Assembly (NCBI RefSeq): GCF_030160835.1
Contig: NZ_BSPC01000069.1
Coordinates: 310,001 to 374,000 of the forward strand
Direction of reading: 5' to 3'
Source: Labrys miyagiensis
Lineage (GTDB): Bacteria; Pseudomonadota; Alphaproteobacteria; Rhizobiales; Labraceae
Length of the DNA: 64,000 nt
The notes under the pieces are model-generated. The model saw nothing but the letters and a program-made list of their open reading frames with translations, searched no databases and was not told the origin of the DNA. Positions 46,444 through 54,617 of the stretch are shown in pieces. Made by a program: the position numbers and the translations under genes. Position 1 is the stretch's first letter. Every line of letters begins with the position of its first letter.

Positions 46444-46691
46444 CAGAATGCTCTGCAACTGTCATAGAGAGTGCGCGCCGCGATGAACGCCGGACCTCCC
46501 GAAACGGAAATGGTGCCGCTCGGGGCGAAGGCGGACACGGCTGATACTCCCGCCTGGCGGAGCCTGGCGGCCTGGCCGGCCAGCATCGCCTTGAAGGAAA
46601 CCGGGTCGACCCCATCCGCCCGCATCACCAAAAGGGTCATGGGATCGTTGAGCAGCTGGTCGACAGTCAGATCGATGCAATGAGAAGCCAT
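46443..46691 (-). CDS. 82-residue small protein leading the RND operon
   Basis: A soluble 82-residue protein with no membrane segment: a helical N-terminus (IDLTVDQLLNDPMTLLVMRADGVD), FKAMLAGQAARLRQ, and a C-terminal beta-like part (TISVSGGPAFIAARTLYD). It has a strong AAGGAGG ribosome site five bases before its ATG and overlaps the pump start by one base, both good evidence for translation. I do not recognise a named family. It could regulate pump synthesis by coupling, or act as an accessory protein. Confidence 0.75.
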   Translation of the reverse strand: MASHCIDLTVDQLLNDPMTLLVMRADGVDPVSFKAMLAGQAARLRQAGVSAVSAFAPSGTISVSGGPAFIAARTLYDSCRAF

Positions 46692-46832
46692 GAGTCCTCC
46701 TTCGCGGAAACATGCCGGGCACGCTCCGCCAAAATCGATGTTTGAAATGTCCTGCTCGGGTGGCGCGCTGGTGACTTACCCCTTGCCGCGGCGACGGGGC
46801 AGCGAATCATCCTTGACGGCGTCAGACCAAGG

Positions 46833-46875
46833 TGTTACCGGTCAGTAACAACGCAACTGTTACAGGACGGTAACA
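46833..46875. promoter_or_regulatory. Two TetR operators between the RND operon and its regulator
   Basis: TGTTACCGGTCAGTAACA (46833-46850) and TGTTAC-AGGACG-GTAACA (46858-46875) are both perfect 6-6-6 palindromes, centred 25 bases apart. They sit between the divergent tetR-like gene (start 46902) and the small-protein/RND operon (start 46691). Repression of both directions is the expected outcome. A TTGACG at 46813-46818 may be a -35 element. Confidence 0.85.
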
Positions 46876-46901
46876 TCGCCGTCAAGCCAGGGCGTACCAA
46901 A

Positions 46902-47528
46902 TTGGGCACAAAAATTTTGCAGCGCGAAGCAACTCCTGGTTGTAGCGGGCTGAGGCCGCGCGACCGCATCGTGGTGACTGCGCGCGATCTCTTCCACCGC
47001 CACGGCATCAAGACTATCGGCGTCGACACCATCGCCGAGGCCGCCGGCACCAACAAGATGACGCTCTACCGCCATTTCGGCTCGAAGGACGACCTCATCG
47101 TTGCCTGCCTGCGCGAAGCCGCCGAGGAGATGGTGACCTTCTGGGACGATCTCGAGGTCGAGTATCCCGGCGATCCGCAGGCGCAGCTGCGCGCCTGGAT
47201 CCGCGAAGGCGCCGATTGCATCGAGAGCGACGAACGCGGCTGCGAGCTCGCCAATGCCGCCGTCGAGCTCGCCGAGGAAGACCATCCGGCCCGGCGCCTG
47301 GTGGAAGAGTGCAAGAAGAAGCACCGCGACCGCCTGGCTGTCGTCTGTCGCAACGCCCATCTCGACCAGCCCGAGCTAGTGGCCGATACGCTCTGGCTCC
47401 TCCTCGAAGGCGCCCGCCTCAGCCGCCAGAGCGTCGGCGCCGAAGGCCCGAGCGCGAGGTTCGTGCGCATGGCCGAGGGGATCGTGGCGTCGTTCGGGAA
47501 GCGCGAGGCCGCCGAAGACCAAGAGTAG
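46902..47528 (+). CDS. TetR-family repressor divergent to the RND operon
   Basis: A 208-residue TetR protein. The HTH is VDTIAEAAGTNKMTLYRHFG (about residues 41-60), followed by SKDDLIVACLREAAEEM. The C-terminal ligand domain is helical with two Cys-containing segments. The start is a TTG at 46902, since no ATG or GTG lies before the HTH. It ends 7 bases from the convergent RES gene. Confidence 0.88.
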   Translation: MGTKILQREATPGCSGLRPRDRIVVTARDLFHRHGIKTIGVDTIAEAAGTNKMTLYRHFGSKDDLIVACLREAAEEMVTFWDDLEVEYPGDPQAQLRAWIREGADCIESDERGCELANAAVELAEEDHPARRLVEECKKKHRDRLAVVCRNAHLDQPELVADTLWLLLEGARLSRQSVGAEGPSARFVRMAEGIVASFGKREAAEDQE

Positions 47529-47535
47529 CTTTTAT

Positions 47536-48066
47536 TTACGCTAGCGGCGTGCGCCAAGACGACGGATCTCGGGGCAGGACGCCGGAGGGATCGTGTACCG
47601 CGACCTGATGCGGCAGGTCGGGGCCATAGGTCCAGAGGACGAGGTTCGCCATATCGGATCGTGCACCAACGGCGAAGGACGGGACGAGGATACCGGCAGC
47701 TCCCGCTTTGATCAGGGTCTCAGCGACACCCCACGAAGCAGGTCTACGCCCTGCCGCCAGGTCCATCGCCCAAGCGCAGCGCATGTCATCGAGATCGACG
47801 CCTGCTGTTACACGATGTGCATCTGTGCGCAGATCGACAATATCCTCGCAATCCACCGTGTAGGAGCAGATGGTTAGGGGATCGAAGAGATGACCGAAGC
47901 CATGCCCCATCTCAAGAAACATGCCCTCCATCGTCAAGGCGAGATAGAGAGCGGGTATACCCAAAGAATTGAAGCGGGCACCGCGAATCGCCGCTCCGGC
48001 GCCCGATATCGGCGCCCAGGCCCACATCGGGTTATGGGCACGATAGCAAATGCCCTGCCACCTCAC
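47536..48066 (-). CDS. RES-domain toxin
   Basis: A 176-residue RES-domain protein. The core residues are visible: an Arg in CYRAHNP, GARFNSLGIPALYLALTMEGMFLE with the conserved Arg, Tyr and Glu, and the later hydrophobic core. Characterised members degrade NAD+ (as phosphorylases or hydrolases) and arrest growth. It starts with GTG at 48066, overlapping the antitoxin stop as GTGA. The frame and active-site residues look intact. Confidence 0.87.
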   Translation of the reverse strand: MRWQGICYRAHNPMWAWAPISGAGAAIRGARFNSLGIPALYLALTMEGMFLEMGHGFGHLFDPLTICSYTVDCEDIVDLRTDAHRVTAGVDLDDMRCAWAMDLAAGRRPASWGVAETLIKAGAAGILVPSFAVGARSDMANLVLWTYGPDLPHQVAVHDPSGVLPRDPSSWRTPLA

Positions 48067-48515
48067 GCAAAACCGCCCGTGGCGATATGGTCGAGATAGT
48101 CCCGCAGGGCCGCCGCCTTGCCGTCCTTGACCAATGCCTCGGCCGTGCGTCCACCGAAGGCGGGGATGGGTTCAGCGCGATACCAAGCCATGGCCTGGAC
48201 CTCCCCACCCGCCCAGGCCGCGATGCGGGCAATGATCTCCAACATCTCGATCGTGCGACTCTGGGGCTTGCGACCTAAAGCGCGCGCGGAGCGGTAGACG
48301 GTTTCACGCTTGACGCCGATCGTCTCGGCGAGTTGCAGCTTGGACATGCCGAAGCCGGCGGCGACACGATCCACCGACACCTTGCCGGTTGCGTCGAAAT
48401 ATTTCGAGACGAACTCGTAACGGCCGGTAAGAGGGTTGCGCTGCGGCCACGTGCCAGCAGAGGCCTTCGACGGCGCCTTCTTGCGTACGGAATCTGAAAT
48501 CGCGCTCTTTGCCAC
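48063..48515 (-). CDS. Xre/MbcA/ParS-type antitoxin (DUF2384)
   Basis: A 150-residue antitoxin. The central part is an XRE-like helix-turn-helix (GFGMSKLQLAETIGVKRETVYRS), and the C-terminal part is the toxin-binding DUF2384 segment (AWAGGEVQAMAWYRAEPIPAF then ALVKDGKAAALRDYLDHI). It precedes and overlaps the RES toxin gene, the normal order for this system. A perfect palindrome lies 15 bases upstream. Confidence 0.88.
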   Translation of the reverse strand: MAKSAISDSVRKKAPSKASAGTWPQRNPLTGRYEFVSKYFDATGKVSVDRVAAGFGMSKLQLAETIGVKRETVYRSARALGRKPQSRTIEMLEIIARIAAWAGGEVQAMAWYRAEPIPAFGGRTAEALVKDGKAAALRDYLDHIATGGFA

Positions 48516-48529
48516 GAGTATGTCATCCC

Positions 48530-48553
48530 AAATGTCATATTTCTATGACATTT
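48530..48553. promoter_or_regulatory. Operator of the RES-Xre locus
   Basis: AAATGTCATA-TTTC-TATGACATTT, a perfect palindrome with 10-bp arms, upstream of the antitoxin. An extra half-site TATGTCAT lies at 48519-48526. This is the arrangement expected for cooperative antitoxin autoregulation. Confidence 0.8.
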
Positions 48554-48668
48554 AATATGGCAGTACACTTACCATTTGTCCAGAGTCGAGCCTATCACAT
48601 TGCAGACGGCACGAGCCGCGATACCATAGCCCCAGACTATCCGCCTGGAATCACCCTGGAGAACGCCC

Positions 48669-49523
48669 ATGTCCCATCCCGCCCTCGTCCCCGGCGCGGT
48701 CGCCGTCATCACCGGCGGTGCAAGCGGTATAGGCCTTGCCGCCGCGACCAAGTTCGCCGGCCTCGGCCTCAAGGTGGTGATCGCCGATCTCGGCGAGGAG
48801 AAGCTCGCCAAGGCCGCCGAGGCGGTTGCCGCCGCTTCGCCCGAAGGCGCGGAAGCCGTGCTCGCCCAGGCCACCGACGTCAGCAATGTCGATGATCTCC
48901 TGCGCCTGCAGCTCGCCGTGCGCCAGCGCTTCGGCGGCACGGATGTGCTGATGAACAATGCCGGCATCGGGCCGGGCTCCCGTATTTTCAACGACAAGGA
49001 CGACGACAGCTGGGAGCGCATCTTCGCCGTCAACCTCAAGGGCATCATCCAGGGGACCAAGGTCTTCGGGCCAGGCATGATCGCGGGCGGAAAGCCGGGC
49101 CTGATCATCAACACCGGCTCCAAACAGGGCATCACCACCCCGCCGGGTGATCCGGCCTACAATGTCTCGAAAGCCGCCGTGAAGGCCTTCACCGAGGCGC
49201 TGCAGCATGAACTTCGCAACACGCCCGGCTGCGGGATCAGCGCCCACCTGCTCATCCCCGGCTTCGTCTTCACCGGCCTCACCGCCCATGGCCGGACGGA
49301 AAAGCCGGCCGCCGCCTGGACGCCGGAGCAGACCGTCGATTTCATGCTGGCGAGCCTGGAGCGGGGCGACTTCTACATCCTTTGCCCTGACAATGACGTG
49401 CCGCGTTCGCTCGACGAACGCCGCATCGCCTGGGCGGCCGGCGACATCATCGAGAACCGCCCGGCTTTGTCGCGCTGGCATCCGGACTATGCAGAGGCGT
49501 TTGCGGCGTTCCTGAAGCGCTGA
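48669..49523 (+). CDS. Short-chain dehydrogenase/reductase
   Basis: A 284-residue SDR. Cofactor motif TGGASGIGLAAA near residue 16, NNAGIG, and active-site AYNVSKAA after INTGSKQG, in which Ser sits at the usual place. The C-terminus is longer than in the SDR at 15357 and includes FMLASLERGDFYILCPDND, seen in a subgroup close to steroid or alcohol-acting SDRs. Start supported by GGAG at 48659. The substrate is unknown. Confidence 0.9.
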   Translation: MSHPALVPGAVAVITGGASGIGLAAATKFAGLGLKVVIADLGEEKLAKAAEAVAAASPEGAEAVLAQATDVSNVDDLLRLQLAVRQRFGGTDVLMNNAGIGPGSRIFNDKDDDSWERIFAVNLKGIIQGTKVFGPGMIAGGKPGLIINTGSKQGITTPPGDPAYNVSKAAVKAFTEALQHELRNTPGCGISAHLLIPGFVFTGLTAHGRTEKPAAAWTPEQTVDFMLASLERGDFYILCPDNDVPRSLDERRIAWAAGDIIENRPALSRWHPDYAEAFAAFLKR

Positions 49524-49656
49524 GGGCATGTGTTGTGGGGAGTGTCGATCACCGATCGACAATCTTCGCAGCGGCACCTTTGCAGAAAAGGAAGATGGCG
49601 ACCCGCGTTTCGGGCGCCTCATCCCGCCAGGTTGGTTCTTGCGGCGGAAACCCGCC

Positions 49657-49977
49657 TTACAGGCCCGCCGATCTGTGCACGCCACCATTCGGCGAGGTCA
49701 CCGGCGAGCGGATCGGCTGGCTCAGGCGCTCGGAGCCGGCCTGCTTGTCGACGGCGCGCTGGAACTGCTCGAGCGTGTTCATCATCTGCAGGATCTTCGA
49801 GGTCATCGCCTGCGCCTGCTTCTTGCTCATGCGCTTTTCGGCGATGGCTCGCGCGGCTTCGTCCTCGAAGGGAACATAGAACAACGGAAAGCCCGTCGCA
49901 TCGACCACCTGGAAACCGCGGGCACCCTCGCGGACCGTCCAGGGGCTGTAGAAGCGCATATCCGGCGTCTGGCCCAT
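49657..49977 (-). CDS. Conserved-looking 106-residue protein of unknown function
   Basis: A small soluble protein: MRFYSPWTVREGARGFQVVDATGFPLFYVPFED resembles proteins that carry a short strand-rich domain, followed by a charged helix (ARAIAEKRMSKKQAQAMTSKIL) and a disordered tail. The ATG at 49977 follows GGGAGAG. The longer open frame to 50238 overlaps higA out of frame and is not credible. No function is inferred. Confidence 0.65.
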   Translation of the reverse strand: MGQTPDMRFYSPWTVREGARGFQVVDATGFPLFYVPFEDEAARAIAEKRMSKKQAQAMTSKILQMMNTLEQFQRAVDKQAGSERLSQPIRSPVTSPNGGVHRSAGL

Positions 49978-50077
49978 CACCGCTCTCCCAACATTATGGC
50001 CCTGGTTACCATGCCATAATGACGCCAAGATTTCAGCCTGCGAGTCATTTTCGATAGGGCTCTGCCGGGAGGCGATA

Positions 50078-50356
50078 TCAGGCCGCCGGCTTGACCTCCT
50101 CCTGCACAAGCGCCCCGATTTCCCGCTCGTCAACGGCCAGTTCATAAGCGGTCTGCAGATTGAGCCAGAAACGGGCGCTGGTGCCGAAGAACCTGCCGAG
50201 GCGCAGCGCCGTATCGGGCGAGACGCCGCGCTTGGCATTCAGAATGTCGGTAATCCGTCCAGAAGGCAGTTTCAGCTCGATCGCCAGCCGGTTGGCGGAA
50301 AGATTGCGCGCCTTCAATTCTCGCTTCAGGAAGCGGCCGGGGTGCACTGGCATCAT
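50078..50356 (-). CDS. higA: HigA antitoxin
   Basis: A 92-residue HigA-family antitoxin. It begins PVHPGRFLKRELKARNLSANRLA, with HTH ELKLPSGRITDILNAKRGVS and the family closing motif LGRFFGTSARFWLNLQTAYEL. A good AAAGGA ribosome site precedes the ATG at 50356. It follows the toxin gene by 12 bases, the usual higB-higA order. Confidence 0.93.
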   Translation of the reverse strand: MMPVHPGRFLKRELKARNLSANRLAIELKLPSGRITDILNAKRGVSPDTALRLGRFFGTSARFWLNLQTAYELAVDEREIGALVQEEVKPAA

Positions 50357-50368
50357 TGGCGTGTCCTT

Positions 50369-50641
50369 TCAGTGATAATCCACGATCTCGACGTCCCAGG
50401 CATTGCCTTCTTCAAAACGAAAGCACAAACGCCACGGGCCGTTGATCGTCATTGCCCATTGCTCCTTGCGGCGCCCCTTCAACTTATGAAGACCGACGGA
50501 TCGCAGCGGACTCAAGTCGGAGAGCGATGTCGCCGCGTCCAAAACTGCCAGCAGATCTGAGGCCGCCTCTTCGTCGAGGCCGGAGAATTTGCATTTGCCG
50601 GTTTCGGCGAAGCGCTGAGTAGCACTATTAGCCCACGACAT
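50369..50641 (-). CDS. higB: HigB toxin (RelE/ParE superfamily mRNA interferase)
   Basis: A 90-residue HigB-type toxin: TGKCKFSGLDEEAASDLLAVLDAA, LSDLSPLRSVGLHKLKGRRKEQWA and the closing INGPWRLCFRF...VEIVDYH, which is the diagnostic C-terminal motif. The frame looks intact. The ATG at 50641 gives the usual length; a TTG at 50656 would add five residues. Ribosome-dependent mRNA cleavage is the family activity. Confidence 0.92.
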   Translation of the reverse strand: MSWANSATQRFAETGKCKFSGLDEEAASDLLAVLDAATSLSDLSPLRSVGLHKLKGRRKEQWAMTINGPWRLCFRFEEGNAWDVEIVDYH

Positions 50642-50696
50642 ACCGTGGTACGTCAATCATGACACCTGTTACGCGCCACAAAGCGCGATCCCAGGA

Positions 50697-52496
50697 TTAC
50701 GGCGTGCCGATCATCGTGCGGCGGTTGCGCTTGGGCTTGACGGCGTGGGTCTCGCGGCCGGCGGCGCTCTGCAGCTCGCGGCGGAAGACGTCGCGGCGCT
50801 CGTGGATGGAGGCGATCACCGGGCCGGCCGGAACGCCCAGGCCCGCGAGCGCGGCTTCCGAGAGCTGCAGGCTTGCCTCGATCGTCTCCGGCACGGCATC
50901 GGTGACGCCGAGGGCGTAGAGCTTGCTGGCGTGGTCGGCATCGCGCGAGCGGGCCACGATGACGAGATCGGGCCGCATTGCCCGGGCGGCCGCGACCACC
51001 GCCTCGATCTGCCGGGGCTGGTCGATGGTGACGACCAGAGCCGAGGCCTCGGCGAGGCCGCAGCGCTCCAGGAAGCCGGCATTGGTGGCATCCCCCCAAT
51101 AAACCGGCTTCTTCTCGCCGCGCCAGCGCGCCACCGCCCGGGCATCGGCGTCGACGGCGAGATAGGCGATCTTGTGCTCGGCCAGCATCTCCGCCACCAG
51201 CCGCCCGACGCGGCCATAGCCGACGACGATGGCGCGGCGCTGCTTGTCCTCGGGCGGGGCTTCGAGCGCGGCGGCCTCGACCTGCACCACCAGTTCGTAG
51301 CGCTTGGCGATGCGCCGTCCGATCATGCCGAGCAGGGGGATGATCGCCATGGAGAGTGAGGCGATCGCCACCGCCAGGGCCGATTGCTCCGGCGTGAAGA
51401 TGGAGAGCTGCGTCGCCAGCTTGAACACCACGAAGGCGAACTCGCCGGCCGAGGCGAGCAGGAAGGCCGTCTCGATCGACACCGATTTCGGCAGGCGGAA
51501 GACCCGGCACAGGCCGAAGATCAGCGCGCCCTTGACCACCACCAGGGCGATCAGCGCCGCGAGGATCAGCAGCGGATGCCGCAGCACCACCGCAAAATCG
51601 AGGCTCATGCCGACCGCAAAGAAGAAGACGCCGAGCAGCAGGCTCTTGAAGGGCTCGATCGTCGCCTCGATGGCACGCCGATATTCGGTCTCGGCCAGCA
51701 ACAGACCGGCGATGAAGGCGCCGAGGGCCATGGAAAGGCCGGCGGCGGCGGCGGCCACGCCCGTGCCGATGGCGACGAACAGGGTCGCCGCAATGAAGAG
51801 CTCGGGATTCTCCGGCCGCGCCACCAGGCGGAACAGCGGGCGCAGCAGGAAATTGCCGGCCACCACGATGGCACCGATCGTCACCACGGCCGAGGCCAGC
51901 GCGTAGCCGAGCCCCATCAGCACCGACTGATCGCTGTTGGCGCCCATGGTGCCGACCAGGAACAGCACCGGCACGACGGCGAGATCCTGGAGGATCAGCA
52001 CGGCGAAATTGACGCGCCCACTAACGGAGGCCATGCGCTTCTGATTGGCCAGCACCTCGATGACGATGGCGGTCGAGGAGAGTGCGAGGCCCGAGGCCAG
52101 CACGAGCGCCGCGGTGGTCGGCAGGAGAAAGCTCGCCAGCAAGGCTACCACGACGATGGAGGAGACCACCTGCAGCCCGCCGAGGCCGAAGACCAGGCGG
52201 CGCATGGTCATCAGGCGGGCGAGCGAAAGTTCGAGGCCGATGACGAAGAGCAGGAAGACCACGCCAAGCTCGGCAATATGGCCGATCGTCTCCTCTTCGC
52301 TGATGGTGATCCAGTCGATGAAGGGTAGGCGCGAGGAAAGAGCGCCGAGGCCTGTCGGCCCCATCACCGCGCCGGCGGCAAGGAAGCCGATCACCGGGCT
52401 GACATGCAGGCGGCGCACGAGCGGCACCACCACGCCGGCCGCGCCGAGCACGACCAGGGCGTCCTTCAATGCGGTGACGTCGACCGTTGCAGCCAA
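50697..52496 (-). CDS. CPA2-family potassium/proton antiporter (KefB/KefC type) with RCK domain
   Basis: A 599-residue protein. Residues 1-385 are a Na+/H+ exchanger domain of about 12 helices with GLELSLARL and LASGLALSSTAIVIEVL. Residues from about 405 form an RCK/TrkA-N nucleotide-binding domain (RAIVVGYGRVGRLVAEML; VDADARAVARWRG). These proteins export K+ or Na+ against protons. No ATG or GTG fits the N-terminus; I chose TTG at 52496 (after GAAGGG), with TTG at 52565 as the alternative. Confidence 0.88.
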   Translation of the reverse strand: MAATVDVTALKDALVVLGAAGVVVPLVRRLHVSPVIGFLAAGAVMGPTGLGALSSRLPFIDWITISEEETIGHIAELGVVFLLFVIGLELSLARLMTMRRLVFGLGGLQVVSSIVVVALLASFLLPTTAALVLASGLALSSTAIVIEVLANQKRMASVSGRVNFAVLILQDLAVVPVLFLVGTMGANSDQSVLMGLGYALASAVVTIGAIVVAGNFLLRPLFRLVARPENPELFIAATLFVAIGTGVAAAAAGLSMALGAFIAGLLLAETEYRRAIEATIEPFKSLLLGVFFFAVGMSLDFAVVLRHPLLILAALIALVVVKGALIFGLCRVFRLPKSVSIETAFLLASAGEFAFVVFKLATQLSIFTPEQSALAVAIASLSMAIIPLLGMIGRRIAKRYELVVQVEAAALEAPPEDKQRRAIVVGYGRVGRLVAEMLAEHKIAYLAVDADARAVARWRGEKKPVYWGDATNAGFLERCGLAEASALVVTIDQPRQIEAVVAAARAMRPDLVIVARSRDADHASKLYALGVTDAVPETIEASLQLSEAALAGLGVPAGPVIASIHERRDVFRRELQSAAGRETHAVKPKRNRRTMIGTP

Positions 52497-52599
52497 TCCC
52501 GATCCCTTCGCCGTTCGAGTGCAGCCCTCAGCAACAGGGAACAACGAAGGCGCCTGCTTCGCCAAACGAAATGTGACGGAGCGGCATGAAAAATGGGGG

Positions 52600-52684
52600 G
52601 CGGGTCTTCAGACCCGGCGTGGAACTACCGCCCTCGCCGACGATGATGTGCCTGCCAAGATGCCGGTCTGAAGACCGGCACACC
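52600..52684. repeat. Family B paired palindromes
   Basis: GCGGGTC-TTCA-GACCCGGC (52601 onward) and GATGCCGGTCTGAAGACCGGC (52659 onward) are two hairpins about 35 bases apart, one degenerate. It lies just after the ubiE stop, where it could also end transcription. Confidence 0.8.
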
Positions 52685-52685
52685 A

Positions 52686-53441
52686 TTACAGCTTCCAACC
52701 CGAATGGATGGCGACGATGTTGCCCGTCAGGGAGCGGTGGCTCACCTGCGAGAAGCCGGCCTCGCGGATCATGGCGGAGAACGCCGCGGGCTTGGGAAAT
52801 TTGCGGATGGACTCGACCAGATAGCGATAGGGCTCGGCATCCCCCGTCACCATGCGCCCGACCGGCGGGATGACGTTGAAGGAATAGAGGTCGTAGATCT
52901 TGTCGAGGCCGGGCATGTCGACCGTCGAGAATTCCAGGCACAGGAAGCGCCCGCCGCGCCTGAGCACGCGATAGGCCTCGGCTAGCGCCTTGTCGATGCG
53001 CGGCACGTTGCGGATGCCGAAGGCGATGGAGTAGCCATCGAAGCTGGAGTTTTCGAAGGGCAGTTCCTCGGCATTCGCCTCGACGAAATCGAGCTGGCCG
53101 GAGAGCCCGCGCTCCTCGCCGCGCTGGCGGCCGACCTCCAGCATGGAGCCGTTGATATCGAGCACGGTGACATGGGTCTGCGGCCCGCCCGCCTTCACGA
53201 TCCGGAAGGCGACATCCCCGGTGCCGCCGGCCACGTCGAGATGGCGGAAGGGGCGCTGGCGCGGCGGATTGAGCATGGTGACCAGATCGTCCTTCCACAG
53301 GCGATGCAGCCCGACGGACATCAGGTCGTTCATCAAATCATAGCGCCCGGCGACCTTGTGGAAGACATCGTCGACCAGCGTCTGCTTCTCCTCCAGCTTC
53401 ACGGTGGAAAAGCCGAAATGGGTTTCAGCGCTGGCGGGCAT
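52686..53441 (-). CDS. ubiE: Demethylmenaquinone/ubiquinone C-methyltransferase UbiE
   Basis: A 251-residue SAM-dependent methyltransferase of ubiquinone synthesis. [24 protein letters not shown] is the first UbiE signature. [15 protein letters not shown] is the SAM-binding motif I, and [32 protein letters not shown] matches the second signature. The C-terminal [18 protein letters not shown] is typical. The start at 53441 gives a normal N-terminus; a long upstream frame is not supported. Confidence 0.95.
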   Translation of the reverse strand: MPASAETHFGFSTVKLEEKQTLVDDVFHKVAGRYDLMNDLMSVGLHRLWKDDLVTMLNPPRQRPFRHLDVAGGTGDVAFRIVKAGGPQTHVTVLDINGSMLEVGRQRGEERGLSGQLDFVEANAEELPFENSSFDGYSIAFGIRNVPRIDKALAEAYRVLRRGGRFLCLEFSTVDMPGLDKIYDLYSFNVIPPVGRMVTGDAEPYRYLVESIRKFPKPAAFSAMIREAGFSQVSHRSLTGNIVAIHSGWKL

Positions 53442-53556
53442 GGGGCAACTCCGGACGATGGTACGGCTTCTATAGAGCAGAAAAGGAAAGCCTGGGAAGA
53501 GAATGCGAACAATCCGGCCCCGCCATGGCTTTCCATCGTCCAATCTCTTATATATC

Positions 53557-53572
53557 TTCCAGTTTTGTGGAA
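53557..53572. promoter_or_regulatory. Candidate operator of the DUF433-DUF5615 locus
   Basis: TTCCA-GTTTTG-TGGAA, 5-bp arms, begins at a TATATC (53551-53556) that may be the -10 box and lies 17 bases before the antitoxin start. The 6-base spacer equals that of the operator at 13159-13184. Confidence 0.5.
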
Positions 53573-53589
53573 TGATTTGAGAAGCTGCC

Positions 53590-54198
53590 ATGGCACCCCT
53601 CGCAAAAGCAACCTTGACGGCCAATGAGGCTGCCATTGTCACACGCGTCCCGGTCCGCCAGGTCCACCGCATCATCGACGCCGGCGTGCTGCCCTTGGCC
53701 AGGGGGTCGCGCACCATCCGGCGCAATGCCCTTGTCGGGCTGCGGCTCGCCTATCTCACGGCCGGCACCCTCACGCTCGACGCCCGCAGGCGGGTCATCG
53801 CCAGGGTCGTGAAGCACGCCGATACCGAGACGATCGCCGAAGAGGCCATCATCATTCCTCTGAAGCCTATCATGGCCGATGTCGAACAGGGGCTGGACCG
53901 GCTGGAGAAAGCGAAGGCCCTGGTCAGGATCGACAGCGAGATTATGGGTGGCACACCTTGCATCGAGGGGACGCGCATCCCCGTTCACATGATCGCGGAC
54001 ATGGCCGCGAAGGGCGAGAGCGAGGCTGCCCTTCTCGAAGCCTATCCCAGCCTGTCGGCTGAGCAAATCCGGCTGGCCGGGACCTATGCCGAGGCCTATC
54101 CGCTCCGGGGCCGTCCGCCGCTCAGGAAGCCGGCCTGGCTCAGAAAGGTGCCGAAGACCACACGCAGGCTGAACATCAAGGATCTGCCAGCGTCGTGA
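53590..54198 (+). CDS. DUF433-domain antitoxin
   Basis: A 202-residue protein with an N-terminal MerR-like helix-turn-helix ([25 protein letters not shown], residues 10-34) and a C-terminal DUF433 domain ([20 protein letters not shown], then [25 protein letters not shown]). The DUF433 motif is complete, unlike in the paralogue at 13197. Its stop overlaps the GTG of the DUF5615 toxin (GTGA). Typical pairing for the PIN-like DUF5615 toxins. Confidence 0.87.
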   Translation: MAPLAKATLTANEAAIVTRVPVRQVHRIIDAGVLPLARGSRTIRRNALVGLRLAYLTAGTLTLDARRRVIARVVKHADTETIAEEAIIIPLKPIMADVEQGLDRLEKAKALVRIDSEIMGGTPCIEGTRIPVHMIADMAAKGESEAALLEAYPSLSAEQIRLAGTYAEAYPLRGRPPLRKPAWLRKVPKTTRRLNIKDLPAS

Positions 54199-54584
54199 AG
54201 TTTCTGATCGATGAGTGCTTGAGCCCGGACCTCGCTCTGCTCGCCCGTGAGTGCGGCTTTGCGGAATCCACGCACGTCACCTGGCTTGGACTGTCGGGCG
54301 CCAAGGATCACGTGATCATGCGCCGCGCCGTCGGCGAGAGCTTCGTCTTCGTCACCCACAACACAGCCGACTTCCGCCCGCTCTATGGGCGAGAGGAGAT
54401 CCATCTCGGTCTTGTTGGCTTCAATACGGCCGCCAGGATGATGGACCTTGCGCTCCAGAGATCGCTGTTTCTCCTGGTCCTCGCGGAAATCGGAGAGGCA
54501 GAGCCGTATAATGAGGCGCTCGAAATCTCGGTTGCGGCCGATCGCACGGTCACCGTCGACCGTTATCGCCTGCCACCTGCCTGA
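54195..54584 (+). CDS. DUF5615 PIN-like toxin
   Basis: A 129-residue protein of the DUF5615/Mut7-C-like PIN superfamily. The N-terminal [20 protein letters not shown] carries the first acidic pair, SGAKDHVIMRRAV the second, and FVFVTHNTADFRPLY the third strand with an Asp. It is probably a metal-dependent RNase neutralised by the overlapping DUF433 protein. GTG start at 54195. The frame is intact. Confidence 0.87.
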   Translation: MKFLIDECLSPDLALLARECGFAESTHVTWLGLSGAKDHVIMRRAVGESFVFVTHNTADFRPLYGREEIHLGLVGFNTAARMMDLALQRSLFLLVLAEIGEAEPYNEALEISVAADRTVTVDRYRLPPA

Positions 54585-54617
54585 TCGCCTTCGCGCCGTA
54601 AGAAGAAGCGGCGCTTT

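Noticed and set aside
49978-50238. A longer N-terminus for the 106-residue protein
   Set aside because: The extension runs antiparallel-frame through higA and has no conserved character; the ATG at 49977 has a good ribosome site.
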